Below, piece by piece: positions 56,100 through 64,000 of a stretch of 64,000 nt of DNA. A program made the translations under genes and the position numbers. The notes beneath the pieces were generated by a model. It was not told the DNA's origin. It did no database searches and was given only the letters and a program-made list of their open reading frames with translations. Origin of the DNA: UBA940 sp031548515 (GTDB lineage Bacteria > Bacteroidota > Bacteroidia > Bacteroidales > Rikenellaceae). Every line of letters starts with the position of its first letter. The stretch's first letter is position 1. The stretch spans positions 62,001-126,000 of the forward strand of contig JAVBRB010000005.1 in the NCBI GenBank assembly GCA_031548515.1. The letters run 5' to 3'.

Positions 56100-56229
56100 A
56101 TGAACCACTCCGCCGCAAGCGGCGGGGGATCTACCCTTTTAGTTATCTCTCTCGCAAGATGCCTCCACCGGCATGCGGTCGGCGCTCGACGCTCGGTCGA
56201 TGATTATCTTGCGAAACAAAACAATTGAA
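56100..56229 (+). repeat. Dispersed repeat, copy D (shortened), abutting the ruvB stop
   Basis: Runs from ATGAAC to CAATTGAA but lacks about 45 bp between the two GCAAGC-GGGG units, so only one unit remains. The right half (ACCCTTTTAGTTATC, CTCGCAAGATGCCTCC) is intact. The GGCC hairpin has changed to GGCATGCGGTC. Confidence 0.85.
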
Positions 56230-56278
56230 AGAATCTTTTATCTTATCCGGAACTGCAGCAGAATGGAGTTTCTATGCC

Positions 56279-56458
56279 ATGACCGGGATAATTTCGATCA
56301 TATATGACGTATCGGAGGCCGTCGGCAAGTGCGTGTTCCGTGAAACGGGCAGCAGAATCCACCTCTATTTTTACGACGACATGCCGCATATTCCGACCGA
56401 CGGCAGGACAATCGCTGAACACCATGCACATATGCGATACGGGATCGTGCGCGTGTGA
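56279..56458 (+). CDS. Doubtful small ORF
   Basis: 59 codons from the ATG at 56279. A readable part is HLYFYDDMPHIPTDGRTIAEH, with an overall codon use not clearly random, but no ribosome site or partner is evident. The region 56230-56555 is otherwise gene-free; it contains a GAGTCCG/CGGACTC hairpin (56501-56524). Could be a gene fragment. I list it only for completeness. Confidence 0.2.
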   Translation: MTGIISIIYDVSEAVGKCVFRETGSRIHLYFYDDMPHIPTDGRTIAEHHAHMRYGIVRV

Positions 56459-56555
56459 TCCGGCACGGATGTCAAATGTACTATGTGTTTTCATTAACGA
56501 GAGTCCGTCAAATACATCGGACTCACATGTCACTAATAAAAAATCAAAAGAAAAA

Positions 56556-56586
56556 TTTGGAACTGAATATTTCCTTATTAACTTTG
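56556..56586 (+). promoter_or_regulatory. Promoter of the envelope-regulator module
   Basis: TTTG (56556-56559), 19-bp spacer, TAACTTTG (56579-56586). Start site would fall at or within the palindrome at 56592-56603. Confidence 0.75.
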
Positions 56587-56591
56587 CACTG

Positions 56592-56603
56592 CAAAGTACT
56601 TTG
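56592..56603. promoter_or_regulatory. Candidate operator 1 of the envelope-regulator module
   Basis: Perfect 12-bp palindrome CAAAGTACTTTG placed over the predicted +1 position. Its core AAAGTACTTT recurs at 57686-57695. Confidence 0.6.
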
Positions 56604-56637
56604 ACAACAATCCGATCATCTGCATTAATTAATACCC

Positions 56638-57270
56638 ATGGAAAAACAGACTGAAGATATCAGAGCCATCCGCGAAATGATGGAGAAATCGACAAAGTTC
56701 CTTTCGCTTTCGGGACTCTCCGGAGTGATCGTGGGAATCGCTGCGCTCGCGGGAGCTGCTTTCGCCTGGTTTTATCTTCTACGCGCCCCGGCGACAACCG
56801 ATTATACGCGGCTGCAGGAGATGTTGATACTGTTGGCCGATGCTCTGGCCGTGTTGGCCGTTTCGGTCGGAGCGGGGCTGTGGATGGCTTGGCTTAAGGC
56901 GAAAAAGATAGGCCAGCCGCTGCTCAACAAGGCTACATACAGGATCATGTACGCGATGGCCGTGCCTTTGGTCGCGGGCGGCATCTTCTGCCTGATCTAT
57001 CTTCTCAGAGGCGACGTGCGCACCGTGATATCCGGATCGCTGCTTTTTTACGGCATCGCGTTGGTTGCGGCGTCCAGGTATACTTACGGCGAAATACATT
57101 ACCTTGGACTTACCGAGATTGTACTGGGGCTGGCGGCAGCTCTGTTCGACCATAACGGAATAATATTCTGGTCGCTCGGGTTCGGAGTCTGCCATATTGC
57201 CTACGGGCTTGTGATGTATATGAAATACGACAGGAGAAGCGATGGAAGGGTTGATTTCGGGACTGAATAA
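56638..57270 (+). CDS. Multi-helix membrane protein beside a winged-helix regulator
   Basis: 210 residues with about six hydrophobic stretches (FLSLSGLSGVIVGIAALAGAAFAWFYLL and VISGSLLFYGIALVAASRYTYG). N terminus is charged and cytoplasmic. I do not know the family by name. The regulator gene starts 29 bp before its stop, so translation is coupled. Probably a sensor or partner of the regulator, or simply its target; inference. Confidence 0.78.
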   Translation: MEKQTEDIRAIREMMEKSTKFLSLSGLSGVIVGIAALAGAAFAWFYLLRAPATTDYTRLQEMLILLADALAVLAVSVGAGLWMAWLKAKKIGQPLLNKATYRIMYAMAVPLVAGGIFCLIYLLRGDVRTVISGSLLFYGIALVAASRYTYGEIHYLGLTEIVLGLAAALFDHNGIIFWSLGFGVCHIAYGLVMYMKYDRRSDGRVDFGTE

Positions 57271-57637
57271 GACGTTTGACAGCCGCATCAGGCTGGGGAT
57301 AATGTCGATACTCTCGGTAAACGATTCGGCTGATTTCACGACCATGAAACAACTGATGGACCTAACCGACGGGAATCTTGCCACGCACCTCAAGGCGCTG
57401 GAAACTGCCGGATATATCGCCTCGTCGAAGCAGTTCATCGGACGCAAACCCAACACCAGTTACGCGATAACCGCCGCAGGCCGCCGTGACTTCAAGGCTC
57501 ATATCGACGCACTGGGTGAACTGTTGAACTCGAATGATGAAAAACAGGGGAGCACAAAGGACGAGAAGCCTGCAGTCGCAAAAGACGAAAAACCGACTAA
57601 GACAAAACTCTGGAAGGTTTCGAGGCGCGACAAATGA
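57242..57637 (+). CDS. Winged-helix transcriptional regulator (MarR/ArsR-like)
   Basis: 131 residues. FDSRIRLGIMSILSVNDSADFTTMKQLMDLTDGNLATHLKALETAGYI is a winged-helix domain of the HTH_34 type, residues 12-80. The tail repeats KDEKP and is highly charged. Ideal candidate to bind the palindromes found before the flanking operons. In Bacteroidota, such regulators are often found near CreD genes. Repressor role is inferred from operator position. Confidence 0.88.
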   Translation: MEGLISGLNKTFDSRIRLGIMSILSVNDSADFTTMKQLMDLTDGNLATHLKALETAGYIASSKQFIGRKPNTSYAITAAGRRDFKAHIDALGELLNSNDEKQGSTKDEKPAVAKDEKPTKTKLWKVSRRDK

Positions 57638-57680
57638 TATGCAAGCCAAACATCTATATTTTTTTACTATTATACTTTGA

Positions 57681-57700
57681 ATTTAAAAGTACTTTTAAAT
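57681..57700. promoter_or_regulatory. Candidate operator 2 of the envelope-regulator module
   Basis: Perfect 20-bp palindrome ATTTAAAAGTACTTTTAAAT, 10 bp before the ATG of the small membrane protein. Shares core AAAGTACTTT with 56593-56602. A weak -7 (TATACTTTG) lies just before it. Confidence 0.65.
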
Positions 57701-57710
57701 AATAAGAAGA

Positions 57711-58013
57711 ATGAAAATAAAAGCATTTAAAGTTGTTACCTCCCTATCGATGGTATTGGCCGCCATAGCCGTGATAGTCGGTGTTGCCGGTATTTCGGCA
57801 GTTGGTTTTTATCCGGGAATTATCGTATTGGTTCTAGTGGCGCTGATCCCGGTCACGTCTAAATATTACGCTAAAAAAATCGGTGGCAAATCCATGAAAT
57901 TTCAGAGAAATTACTACACCGCACTCACGATTGTCAACATCATGGTGATCCTGGTTATATTATGGATGACATTCGTCATAACGCATGACCATATTCTTCA
58001 GGACTGCCGTTGA
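57711..58013 (+). CDS. Small two- to three-helix membrane protein
   Basis: 100 residues. Helices at about 10-28, 32-49 and 72-90 (SLSMVLAAIAVIVGVAGISAV; IVNIMVILVILWMTFVI). No recognised family. Placed between regulator and creD, 10 bp after operator 2. Probably a partner of CreD; role unknown. Confidence 0.7.
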   Translation: MKIKAFKVVTSLSMVLAAIAVIVGVAGISAVGFYPGIIVLVLVALIPVTSKYYAKKIGGKSMKFQRNYYTALTIVNIMVILVILWMTFVITHDHILQDCR

Positions 58014-58095
58014 TCTTTATCAGACGCAATAAATTTTCACCATGAATTTTAAATTTCCAAATAATCATAAACAACCAACTAAAAAACGAACTACA

Positions 58096-59409
58096 ATGGA
58101 AAACAAGAAATTGCAAAAACCGCAGAATTTCGGCAGAGAAGTAACGATCAAGGGAATTGTCATTATCGGCATGACCATCTTGCTACTGATCCCGATGCTC
58201 ATCCTCATGAACAAAATATCGGAGAGGGAGGAGCGCAAAGACGAAGCCATAGCGACAATCAGCAACAAGTGGAGCCGCGAGCAGACAGTCGACGGGCCGG
58301 TGTTGTCGATCCCCTACATCCAGACGGTAACCGATAATAAAGGAAACGTGGAAAATATACAAAAAACCCTGTGCGTCACTCCCGAGAAACTGGATGTAAA
58401 GGTCTCGCTCGTTCCCGAGGAGCGCAAATACGGGATGTTCAAGGCGATACTCTACAAAAGCGTAGTGGATATCTCGGGCGAATTTTCACCTGTGGACCTT
58501 GAAAAAGCGATCACCGGCACTCCGGATATTTCGAAGGCGTGGATAAGCGTGTGGCTGTCGGACCTGCGCGGGCTTTCTGAAGAGGTAATGCTGACGATGG
58601 ACGGTAAACAGTACCGGACAGATAATTCTGTCGGCCACGGCAGCGCCATCTCGTTCAGGCCAGTAATGGAAGATCTCGGGCAGGTACATAAATTCAGCTG
58701 CCGCATGGAGCTGAAGGGAAGCGAGGGCATAAATTTCATCCCGGTCGGCCGCACGACCTCTGTCGAAGTGGCTGGCGCATGGCCCGATCCCAGCTTCGTG
58801 GGTAACTTCACCCCGGAATACACTCTTGCCGACGGCGGGTTCACGGCACGCTGGAGCATCCTGAACTTCAACCGCAGCATTCCAGATATGTGGGACGGAA
58901 ATTCTGACGGCTACGAATATCATGACACTACGTTCGGCGTGACCCTTGTGACGGGCGCCGACGAGTACCAACAGAACGAACGCGCCGTGAAGTACGCCCT
59001 GCTGTTCGTGGTGTTGACTTTCGTGGTGTTTTTCTTCGTCGAGGTATTGACCTACAAGCGCATACATCCCGTCCAGTACCTGCTCGTCGCGGCGGCGCTG
59101 ATGATATTCTATACGCTTCTGTTGTCGATCTCCGAGATCGTGGGCTTCGGCTGGGCATATCTGGTCTCGGCGGTTGCGACGGTGGGGTTGATAACGCTCT
59201 ACGTATCGTCGATATTCAAGGACCGCAAGGAAACCATGCTTCTGTCGGGGATACTGGCCGGCCTGTATGCCTACCTGTATTTTATTTTACAGTTGGAAAA
59301 CTACACCCTGCTGGTCGGGAGCGTGGGACTGTTCGTGATACTCGGCGTGATAATGTATGTTTCGCGCAAGGTGGGCTGGTACCGCGAACCGGAAGAAAAA
59401 GAGGAATAA
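58096..59409 (+). CDS. creD: CreD-family inner-membrane protein
   Basis: 437 residues from the ATG at 58096 (ATG at 58042 is possible, but those codons resemble an untranslated leader). N-terminal helix GIVIIGMTILLLIPMLIL, then RKDEAIATISNKWSREQTVDGPVLSIPYI, the CreD signature, and a cluster of C-terminal helices (about 310-425). CreD overproduction affects envelope resistance (colicin E2) in E. coli. Downstream of the small membrane protein. Ends in a strong terminator. Confidence 0.92.
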   Translation: MENKKLQKPQNFGREVTIKGIVIIGMTILLLIPMLILMNKISEREERKDEAIATISNKWSREQTVDGPVLSIPYIQTVTDNKGNVENIQKTLCVTPEKLDVKVSLVPEERKYGMFKAILYKSVVDISGEFSPVDLEKAITGTPDISKAWISVWLSDLRGLSEEVMLTMDGKQYRTDNSVGHGSAISFRPVMEDLGQVHKFSCRMELKGSEGINFIPVGRTTSVEVAGAWPDPSFVGNFTPEYTLADGGFTARWSILNFNRSIPDMWDGNSDGYEYHDTTFGVTLVTGADEYQQNERAVKYALLFVVLTFVVFFFVEVLTYKRIHPVQYLLVAAALMIFYTLLLSISEIVGFGWAYLVSAVATVGLITLYVSSIFKDRKETMLLSGILAGLYAYLYFILQLENYTLLVGSVGLFVILGVIMYVSRKVGWYREPEEKEE

Positions 59410-59426
59410 TCATCATGTCAGATGTG

Positions 59427-59468
59427 CGGCACGGTCTCGTCATTTCGACGATACCGTGTCGTTTTTTT
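59427..59468 (+). terminator. Terminator after creD
   Basis: CGGCACGGT pairs with ACCGTGTCG (one wobble) around inner CGTC/GACG, followed by a 7-T run. Confidence 0.88.
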
Positions 59469-59486
59469 CGGCATTATATCGAAAAA

Positions 59487-59500
59487 ATGTAAATTTACAT
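59487..59500. promoter_or_regulatory. Palindrome upstream of purU
   Basis: Perfect 14-bp palindrome ATGTAAATTTACAT, 19 bp before the purU ATG; a possible operator. No exact -7 lies nearby (TAAATTTA is the nearest). Confidence 0.4.
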
Positions 59501-59518
59501 CGGATAAAAAAGAGTAAA

Positions 59519-60388
59519 ATGTTGAACAACGAACATGGAAGGACTGCTATCCTCCTGATACACTGCCCCGACCAGCCGGGCATAATCGCCGCCGTCACCG
59601 AATTCATCACGTCCAACGGCGGCAATATCATCAATCTGGACCAACATACCGACCGCGTAGAGAAGGTTTTCTTCATGCGCGTAGAATGGGATATCGAAAA
59701 ATTCGTCATACCTGCCGCGCAGATAGGCGAATACTTCAACACGCTTCACGGCAGGCGCTACGACATGTATTTCCGCATATATTTCTCGGATTACGTCCCG
59801 CGTATGGCCATTTTCGTGTCGAAAATGTCGCACTGCCTCTATGACCTTATGGCGAGATACACGGCAGGTGAATGGAAAGCCGAAGTTCCGCTCATAGTAA
59901 GCAACCATGAAGATATGCGCCGAGTCGCCGAAATGTTCGGCATTCCATATCTGTACATGCCTGTCACGAAGGAGAATCGCGGGGAACAGGCGCTGCGAAC
60001 TCTCGACATACTGAAAGAGAACAGGGTCGATTTTCTCGTATTGGCGCGCTACATGCAGATAATTCCGGAGAACATCATCGAGGCCTATCCCAACCGCATC
60101 ATAAACATCCACCACTCGTTCCTGCCCGCTTTCGTGGGGGCGAAACCATACCATGCCGCATACGAGAGAGGTGTGAAACTGATAGGCGCCACGAGCCATT
60201 ACGTCACGGCAGAACTCGATGCAGGGCCTATCATAGGGCAGGATATCGCACGCATATCCCATAAGGACACGGTCGAACGGCTTGTCCACAAAGGGCAGGA
60301 CCTTGAGAAAATAGTACTGTCTAAAGCGGTCGAAAAACACCTGCAGCGGAAAATTCTGACATACAAAAACAAAACCGTGGTTTTCTGA
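59519..60388 (+). CDS. purU: Formyltetrahydrofolate deformylase
   Basis: 289 residues from the ATG at 59519; the frame upstream lies in creD and its terminator. N-terminal ACT domain (about 8-80, AILLIHCPDQPGIIAAVTEFI) and C-terminal formyltransferase fold with catalytic Asn-His in NIHHSFLPAFVGAKPYH and Asp in AELDAGPIIGQD. Makes formate for purine synthesis and balances folate pools. Monocistronic. Confidence 0.95.
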   Translation: MLNNEHGRTAILLIHCPDQPGIIAAVTEFITSNGGNIINLDQHTDRVEKVFFMRVEWDIEKFVIPAAQIGEYFNTLHGRRYDMYFRIYFSDYVPRMAIFVSKMSHCLYDLMARYTAGEWKAEVPLIVSNHEDMRRVAEMFGIPYLYMPVTKENRGEQALRTLDILKENRVDFLVLARYMQIIPENIIEAYPNRIINIHHSFLPAFVGAKPYHAAYERGVKLIGATSHYVTAELDAGPIIGQDIARISHKDTVERLVHKGQDLEKIVLSKAVEKHLQRKILTYKNKTVVF

Positions 60389-60437
60389 CCTCCGTCCTTA
60401 TTTTTGGGAAAAATGTACCATATTTGAAATATTGTAC

Positions 60438-60445
60438 TAAATTTG
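60438..60445 (+). promoter_or_regulatory. -7 element of the small lipoprotein/AsmA gene pair
   Basis: TAAATTTG, 49 bp before the lipoprotein ATG. No clear -33. Confidence 0.4.
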
Positions 60446-60493
60446 TATTATCCAGTAACATGGAAATATGTTAAACAGAAGTATGCGTTGTCT

Positions 60494-60877
60494 ATGAGAA
60501 AAATATTATTTTACGCAGCAATTTCGGCCATTACGCTTTTCGCGTTCGGATCATGTTCCACCGAGAAGGAATTCAACAAAGAATTTCTGTATGACGGCGA
60601 CGGCCGGTGGGCCAGTACAGACGGAGTTCATTTTATTTTCGAACCCGATGGCTCCGGAAAATGGTGGAACGTAGCCGAAGATGTGCCCGAAGAAGATGCA
60701 AAAAATATCCAATGGTCGATTTCCGGAGAACGCTATACATACAGGCGTTGGATGGAAATTCCCGAACCGGGAATGTGGGGAGCAAATCAGGACTTCACTA
60801 TATTGGATCTTACCGCAACCATATTCAAGTACCAGAACGCATCAGGCCGGGTTTATACGTTTCAAAAAGACAGTTAG
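60494..60877 (+). CDS. Small lipoprotein of unknown function
   Basis: 127 residues from the ATG at 60494 (RKILFYAAISAITLFAFGSC lipobox). The mature part resembles lipocalin-like/beta-sandwich lipoproteins (DGDGRWASTDGVHFIFEPDGSGKWW, YTYRRWMEIPEPGMWG). No named family recognised. The AsmA gene follows 34 bp later and may be cotranscribed. Confidence 0.72.
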   Translation: MRKILFYAAISAITLFAFGSCSTEKEFNKEFLYDGDGRWASTDGVHFIFEPDGSGKWWNVAEDVPEEDAKNIQWSISGERYTYRRWMEIPEPGMWGANQDFTILDLTATIFKYQNASGRVYTFQKDS

Positions 60878-60911
60878 GCCAGTATCGGTTCGGGCTTTGA
60901 AAGTATAGATT

Positions 60912-63900
60912 ATGAAAAAATTCTGGAAGATATTCCTAATATCGCTGGCGTCGCTGTTAGCGCTTGTGTGCATTGCCATAGGCATAGCCTTATGGTTTGT
61001 ATTTACTCCAGCCCGGCTGACACCGATAGTCAATAAGCAGGCGGCAAAATTCACGACATGCCGGACCGAGATAGACCGCGTGGAGTTGACGTTTTTCAGC
61101 TCGTTCCCGCATCTGGGACTTAAGGCCGACGGCGTTCGGCTGCTGAATCCGACTGACGGAGCACCGTGCGATACGCTCGTAAGGTTTGACCGGCTAAACG
61201 CGGCGATTGACGTGAGGGCGTTCCTGAAACGCGACGAACTGGTACTTAGCGACATCGTGCTTCAGAATGGCACGGTCTGCCTCTTCATGGACAGCCTCGG
61301 CCGCGTAAATTACGACATACTCAATCTTGCGCCGTCCGAAGAACCGGAAACCGAAGAGGGTGGATTCACAATTACCTATATAGACGCCGATCACCTCACG
61401 CTGAAGAATATCGACGTGCGCTATGTCGACCAGGCGTCGCTCATGGATGCAAACATCAAAGGTCTTTCAGGGATAGTGAAAGGCTCGATGAAAGATGACG
61501 CAATAGACGCCGATGTGCATATAGAGCCTTGTGACGTCATGTTCAGCATGGGGAGTGCCGATTCGCTCATGACCGCCGCAGTCAAGGGGCTTTCGCTGGC
61601 TCTCAGCGGCTCGCTGAATGGAGACAAAGGGAATGCCGAGCTTACGCTGAAACCGTCTTCCATTACGTTCGCCTATGCAGGTGAAGAGTACCTGACTGAC
61701 GGCGTGGTCGCGTTGGGCACAAATGCCGATGTCGACCTTGCTTCGCAGACGTTCGTGATTAAAAACGGTTTGTTTTCTCTCAACGGACTTGAACTGGCGC
61801 TCGACGGCAGCGTCCGCAACGATACCCTGCGCGGCCTCGACATGAACCTTAAATATAAATTCGGGCCATGGGATTTGGAACCTGTATTGGCGCTGATTCC
61901 CGCTTCGTTCCAATCATACCTGGACGGCATCGACGTAGAAGGTAAAATAGCTTCCGAAGGCACGATCGTTGGCATCTACGGCAAGGATTCCATGCCTATG
62001 ACAGACCTCAACCTGGTGCTTAACGAGGCCCGGATAGCTTACCCGTCGATGCTGCCTTATCCGCTGACCGGAGTGTGTGCAGACCTCGACGTCCACACTG
62101 ACCTTACCGACGCGGTTTCGTATGCCAAAGTCAATAGCCTGACGGCACGGACCCCGAAGTCTTCGCTTCGTGCGTATGGAACGGTCGACCGGATTTTCTC
62201 CGATCCGCACGCCAATATCACAGCCGACATCAACGGCGACCTTGCCGACATCAAACCCTTTATTCCGGAAGACATCAAATTGACGGCATCGGGAAAGGCT
62301 TCGGGCAGGGTGAAGGCTGACGTGCGTATGTCGCAGATCGAGAAGATGGATTTGGAGAAGATGAAACTCTCGGGTTCGCTGCTAGTGACAGGACTAGATG
62401 CCCGTTATGATACTATTTCCGTTGCTTCGCCTTCTGTGAAACTCGATTTTGCGCTGCCGAACAGCAAACCATCGACAAGGCACACATCGTTTGTTGCGGC
62501 GGCGTTGGCATCCGACAGGCTCGATGTCGCAATGTCCGAGACAGACAAAGTCGCGGTCGACGGTATGAAATTTGCGATCGAGGCCTCCGATGTGCTGGAT
62601 ACGCTGTATCTTCCGGCGGTCGCATGTGATTTTTCGTTCGGCAGTATCACCGGCCGGATGGGCGACATGACGTTGGCCGTTGCGAATCCTTCGGGAAAAC
62701 TCTCAATGGAACCCGGACGCCGGAGTTCGACGGTCCCGCGCGTCAAAATGCTGTACGACAGCGGCAAAATTGAAGCCGGAATGGAAGATATGGAGGCAGT
62801 GGTTCAGAAATTGAACATAGACGCCACCGTCATGTACGATGAATCCAAGGAAGACATATGGCAGATGCTCATGCCGTGCGGATCCGTCTCTGCTTCGGGA
62901 ACTGTCGTCAATACCCCGCAATTGAACTATCCGGTGGAGCTTCCCGAACTCGCGGCGGACTTTACACCGATGCAACTCAATATCCGGAAGGCGCACGCCA
63001 GGCTCAACCAATCTGATTTTTCGCTCGACGGATCATTTGATAATGTTCTCCCGTATTTCCGCGGGGATTCCGTGCTGAGAGGCGAAATAAATTTCAATTC
63101 GCCCGTAACCGATGTTTCGCAGCTTCTGGCCCTTACCAACGGTATAGGCTCGGATGAAGAAACTCCGGAAGATGCTCCCGCGGATGAATTTTCAGGCCCC
63201 TGGATGGTTCCGGAGGGAATAGACATAACGCTTCATACGCGGATAGACAGGGCTTTATGGTACGGTGAGGACCTCAGCAATATCAAGGAATTCTCGAAGA
63301 TACACGGCGATATCACGATCCGGAATGGTGTCGTGTACATGACTCCGGAACTTTCTTTCTCATCGCCGGTTACCGACGGCGAGATCATGCTCAGGTACCG
63401 CACCCCCCGCCGCAATCATCTGTATGCCGGTATATTGCTGCATCTTACCGATATAAATATAGCAGAGGCGCTCGACCTTATACCCGATCTCGACACCATA
63501 ATGCCGATGCTGCGTTCGTTCGAGGGCAATGCGGAATTCCATCTGGTCGCGGAAGGGAATATGGATTCGACCTACCGGTTCAAATTGTCCACACTTGAAG
63601 GTATGTGCTCGATAAGCGGTACAGACCTGGTGCTGAGGGATGAAGAGATGTTCCGCACGGTCGCAAAGTTCATGAAATACAAAGACGAGGGTGTTCTGAG
63701 GGTAGACAGTCTTTCTGCCGAATTCTCGGTATCTGGCGATGTCGTGACGGTATATCCATTCCTGTTCTCTATGGATAGATACAAAGCCGTCATAAGCGGC
63801 AATCATAATCTGGATATGAGTTTCAATTACAATATCTCGCTGGTACAAAGCCCTATTCCATTCAGGGTTGCGGTCACGATAAAGGGAAATCCCGACGACA

Positions 63901-64000
63901 TGAAGTTCAAGCTGTCTAAGAGCCGTTATCCCGATTTCTACCGTCCGCAACGATCAGATGCCGTAAAAAACCGTGAAACGGAGTTGCGGCGACAGATCCG
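60912..64000 (+). CDS. AsmA-family membrane protein, 3' end off the window
   Basis: At least 1029 codons, continuing past the right edge. N-terminal helix KIFLISLASLLALVCIAIGIALWF then a long repeat of beta-strand blocks; RVELTFFSSFPHLGLKADGVRL is the typical AsmA start. AsmA-like proteins (including YhdP, TamB relatives) span the periplasm and are thought to move phospholipid to the outer membrane. The C-terminal part contains LQQ-like AsmA_2 strands. Antisense frames here are shadows. Confidence 0.92.
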   Translation, partial: MKKFWKIFLISLASLLALVCIAIGIALWFVFTPARLTPIVNKQAAKFTTCRTEIDRVELTFFSSFPHLGLKADGVRLLNPTDGAPCDTLVRFDRLNAAIDVRAFLKRDELVLSDIVLQNGTVCLFMDSLGRVNYDILNLAPSEEPETEEGGFTITYIDADHLTLKNIDVRYVDQASLMDANIKGLSGIVKGSMKDDAIDADVHIEPCDVMFSMGSADSLMTAAVKGLSLALSGSLNGDKGNAELTLKPSSITFAYAGEEYLTDGVVALGTNADVDLASQTFVIKNGLFSLNGLELALDGSVRNDTLRGLDMNLKYKFGPWDLEPVLALIPASFQSYLDGIDVEGKIASEGTIVGIYGKDSMPMTDLNLVLNEARIAYPSMLPYPLTGVCADLDVHTDLTDAVSYAKVNSLTARTPKSSLRAYGTVDRIFSDPHANITADINGDLADIKPFIPEDIKLTASGKASGRVKADVRMSQIEKMDLEKMKLSGSLLVTGLDARYDTISVASPSVKLDFALPNSKPSTRHTSFVAAALASDRLDVAMSETDKVAVDGMKFAIEASDVLDTLYLPAVACDFSFGSITGRMGDMTLAVANPSGKLSMEPGRRSSTVPRVKMLYDSGKIEAGMEDMEAVVQKLNIDATVMYDESKEDIWQMLMPCGSVSASGTVVNTPQLNYPVELPELAADFTPMQLNIRKAHARLNQSDFSLDGSFDNVLPYFRGDSVLRGEINFNSPVTDVSQLLALTNGIGSDEETPEDAPADEFSGPWMVPEGIDITLHTRIDRALWYGEDLSNIKEFSKIHGDITIRNGVVYMTPELSFSSPVTDGEIMLRYRTPRRNHLYAGILLHLTDINIAEALDLIPDLDTIMPMLRSFEGNAEFHLVAEGNMDSTYRFKLSTLEGMCSISGTDLVLRDEEMFRTVAKFMKYKDEGVLRVDSLSAEFSVSGDVVTVYPFLFSMDRYKAVISGNHNLDMSFNYNISLVQSPIPFRVAVTIKGNPDDMKFKLSKSRYPDFYRPQRSDAVKNRETELRRQI

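Overview
The window is chromosomal DNA of a Bacteroidota bacterium, almost certainly order Bacteroidales. The evidence is the bifunctional lpxC-fabZ fusion, the two-subunit methylmalonyl-CoA mutase, lineage-specific families (DUF3822 beside rsmD, DUF4924, Bacteroidota-type purM, UbiD-type decarboxylase), many Cys-anchored lipoproteins, and promoters of the Bacteroidota form TTTG-N19/20-TAnnTTTG with few Shine-Dalgarno sites. Codon style and gene content would suit a gut Rikenellaceae/Alistipes-like organism, but that rank is inference. Most of the window is ordinary core genome, densely packed on both strands.

Layout. 1-9.5 kb: both methylmalonyl-CoA mutase subunits (minus; large subunit runs off the left edge), small envelope proteins, a UbiD decarboxylase, a helix-hairpin-helix protein, ribosomal protein S21 and two small minus-strand envelope proteins. 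9.9-17.3 kb: a surface-glycan-like accessory block, with a secreted NUC1-type nuclease lipoprotein and a GT2 facing a minus-strand run of GT2, Stealth phosphotransferase, HAD phosphatase, LuxE-like acyl-protein synthetase and trxB. 17.6-24.7 kb: mutS, a RecD-like helicase, DUF3822-rsmD, tRNA-Asp, an AT-rich gene-free stretch, and tRNA-fMet with a duplicated 3' end. 24.8-31 kb: ispD, PH-domain protein, lpxK, purine nucleoside phosphorylase, ssb, then a sugar permease plus ROK kinase. 31-39.3 kb: HTH regulator, tRNA-Ala, carAB, a secreted exo/endonuclease/phosphatase lipoprotein and an L,D-transpeptidase. 39.3-47.6 kb: Pr6Pr membrane protein, iron alcohol dehydrogenase, TSCPD protein, K+/H+ antiporter, TonB-C protein, lpxC/fabZ-lpxA, rpmI-rplT and a small outer-membrane protein. 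47.8-56.1 kb: a papain-like lipoprotein, pfkA-DUF4924, GH76 lipoprotein, fprA and purM (minus), ruvB. 56.6-64 kb: a regulator/CreD membrane module, purU, a lipoprotein, and an AsmA-family protein that runs off the right edge.

Together these cover propionate/succinate metabolism, lipid A biosynthesis (lpxK, lpxC/fabZ, lpxA), pyrimidine and purine synthesis, glycolytic entry of sugar (permease, ROK kinase, pfkA), DNA repair (mutS, ruvB, RecD-like helicase, ssb) and envelope upkeep.

The least ordinary signals are three. (1) A dispersed repeat of about 170 bp occurs four times, plus a possible decayed fifth copy; it has conserved hairpins, and two copies abut the stop codons of carB and ruvB. 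(2) A four-gene envelope module (membrane protein, winged-helix regulator, small membrane protein, CreD) has two promoter regions that share a palindrome with core AAAGTACTTT, which suggests an autoregulated stress-response circuit. (3) A 16-bp direct repeat of the tRNA-fMet 3' end separates the tRNA from a second terminator, which looks like an integration scar.
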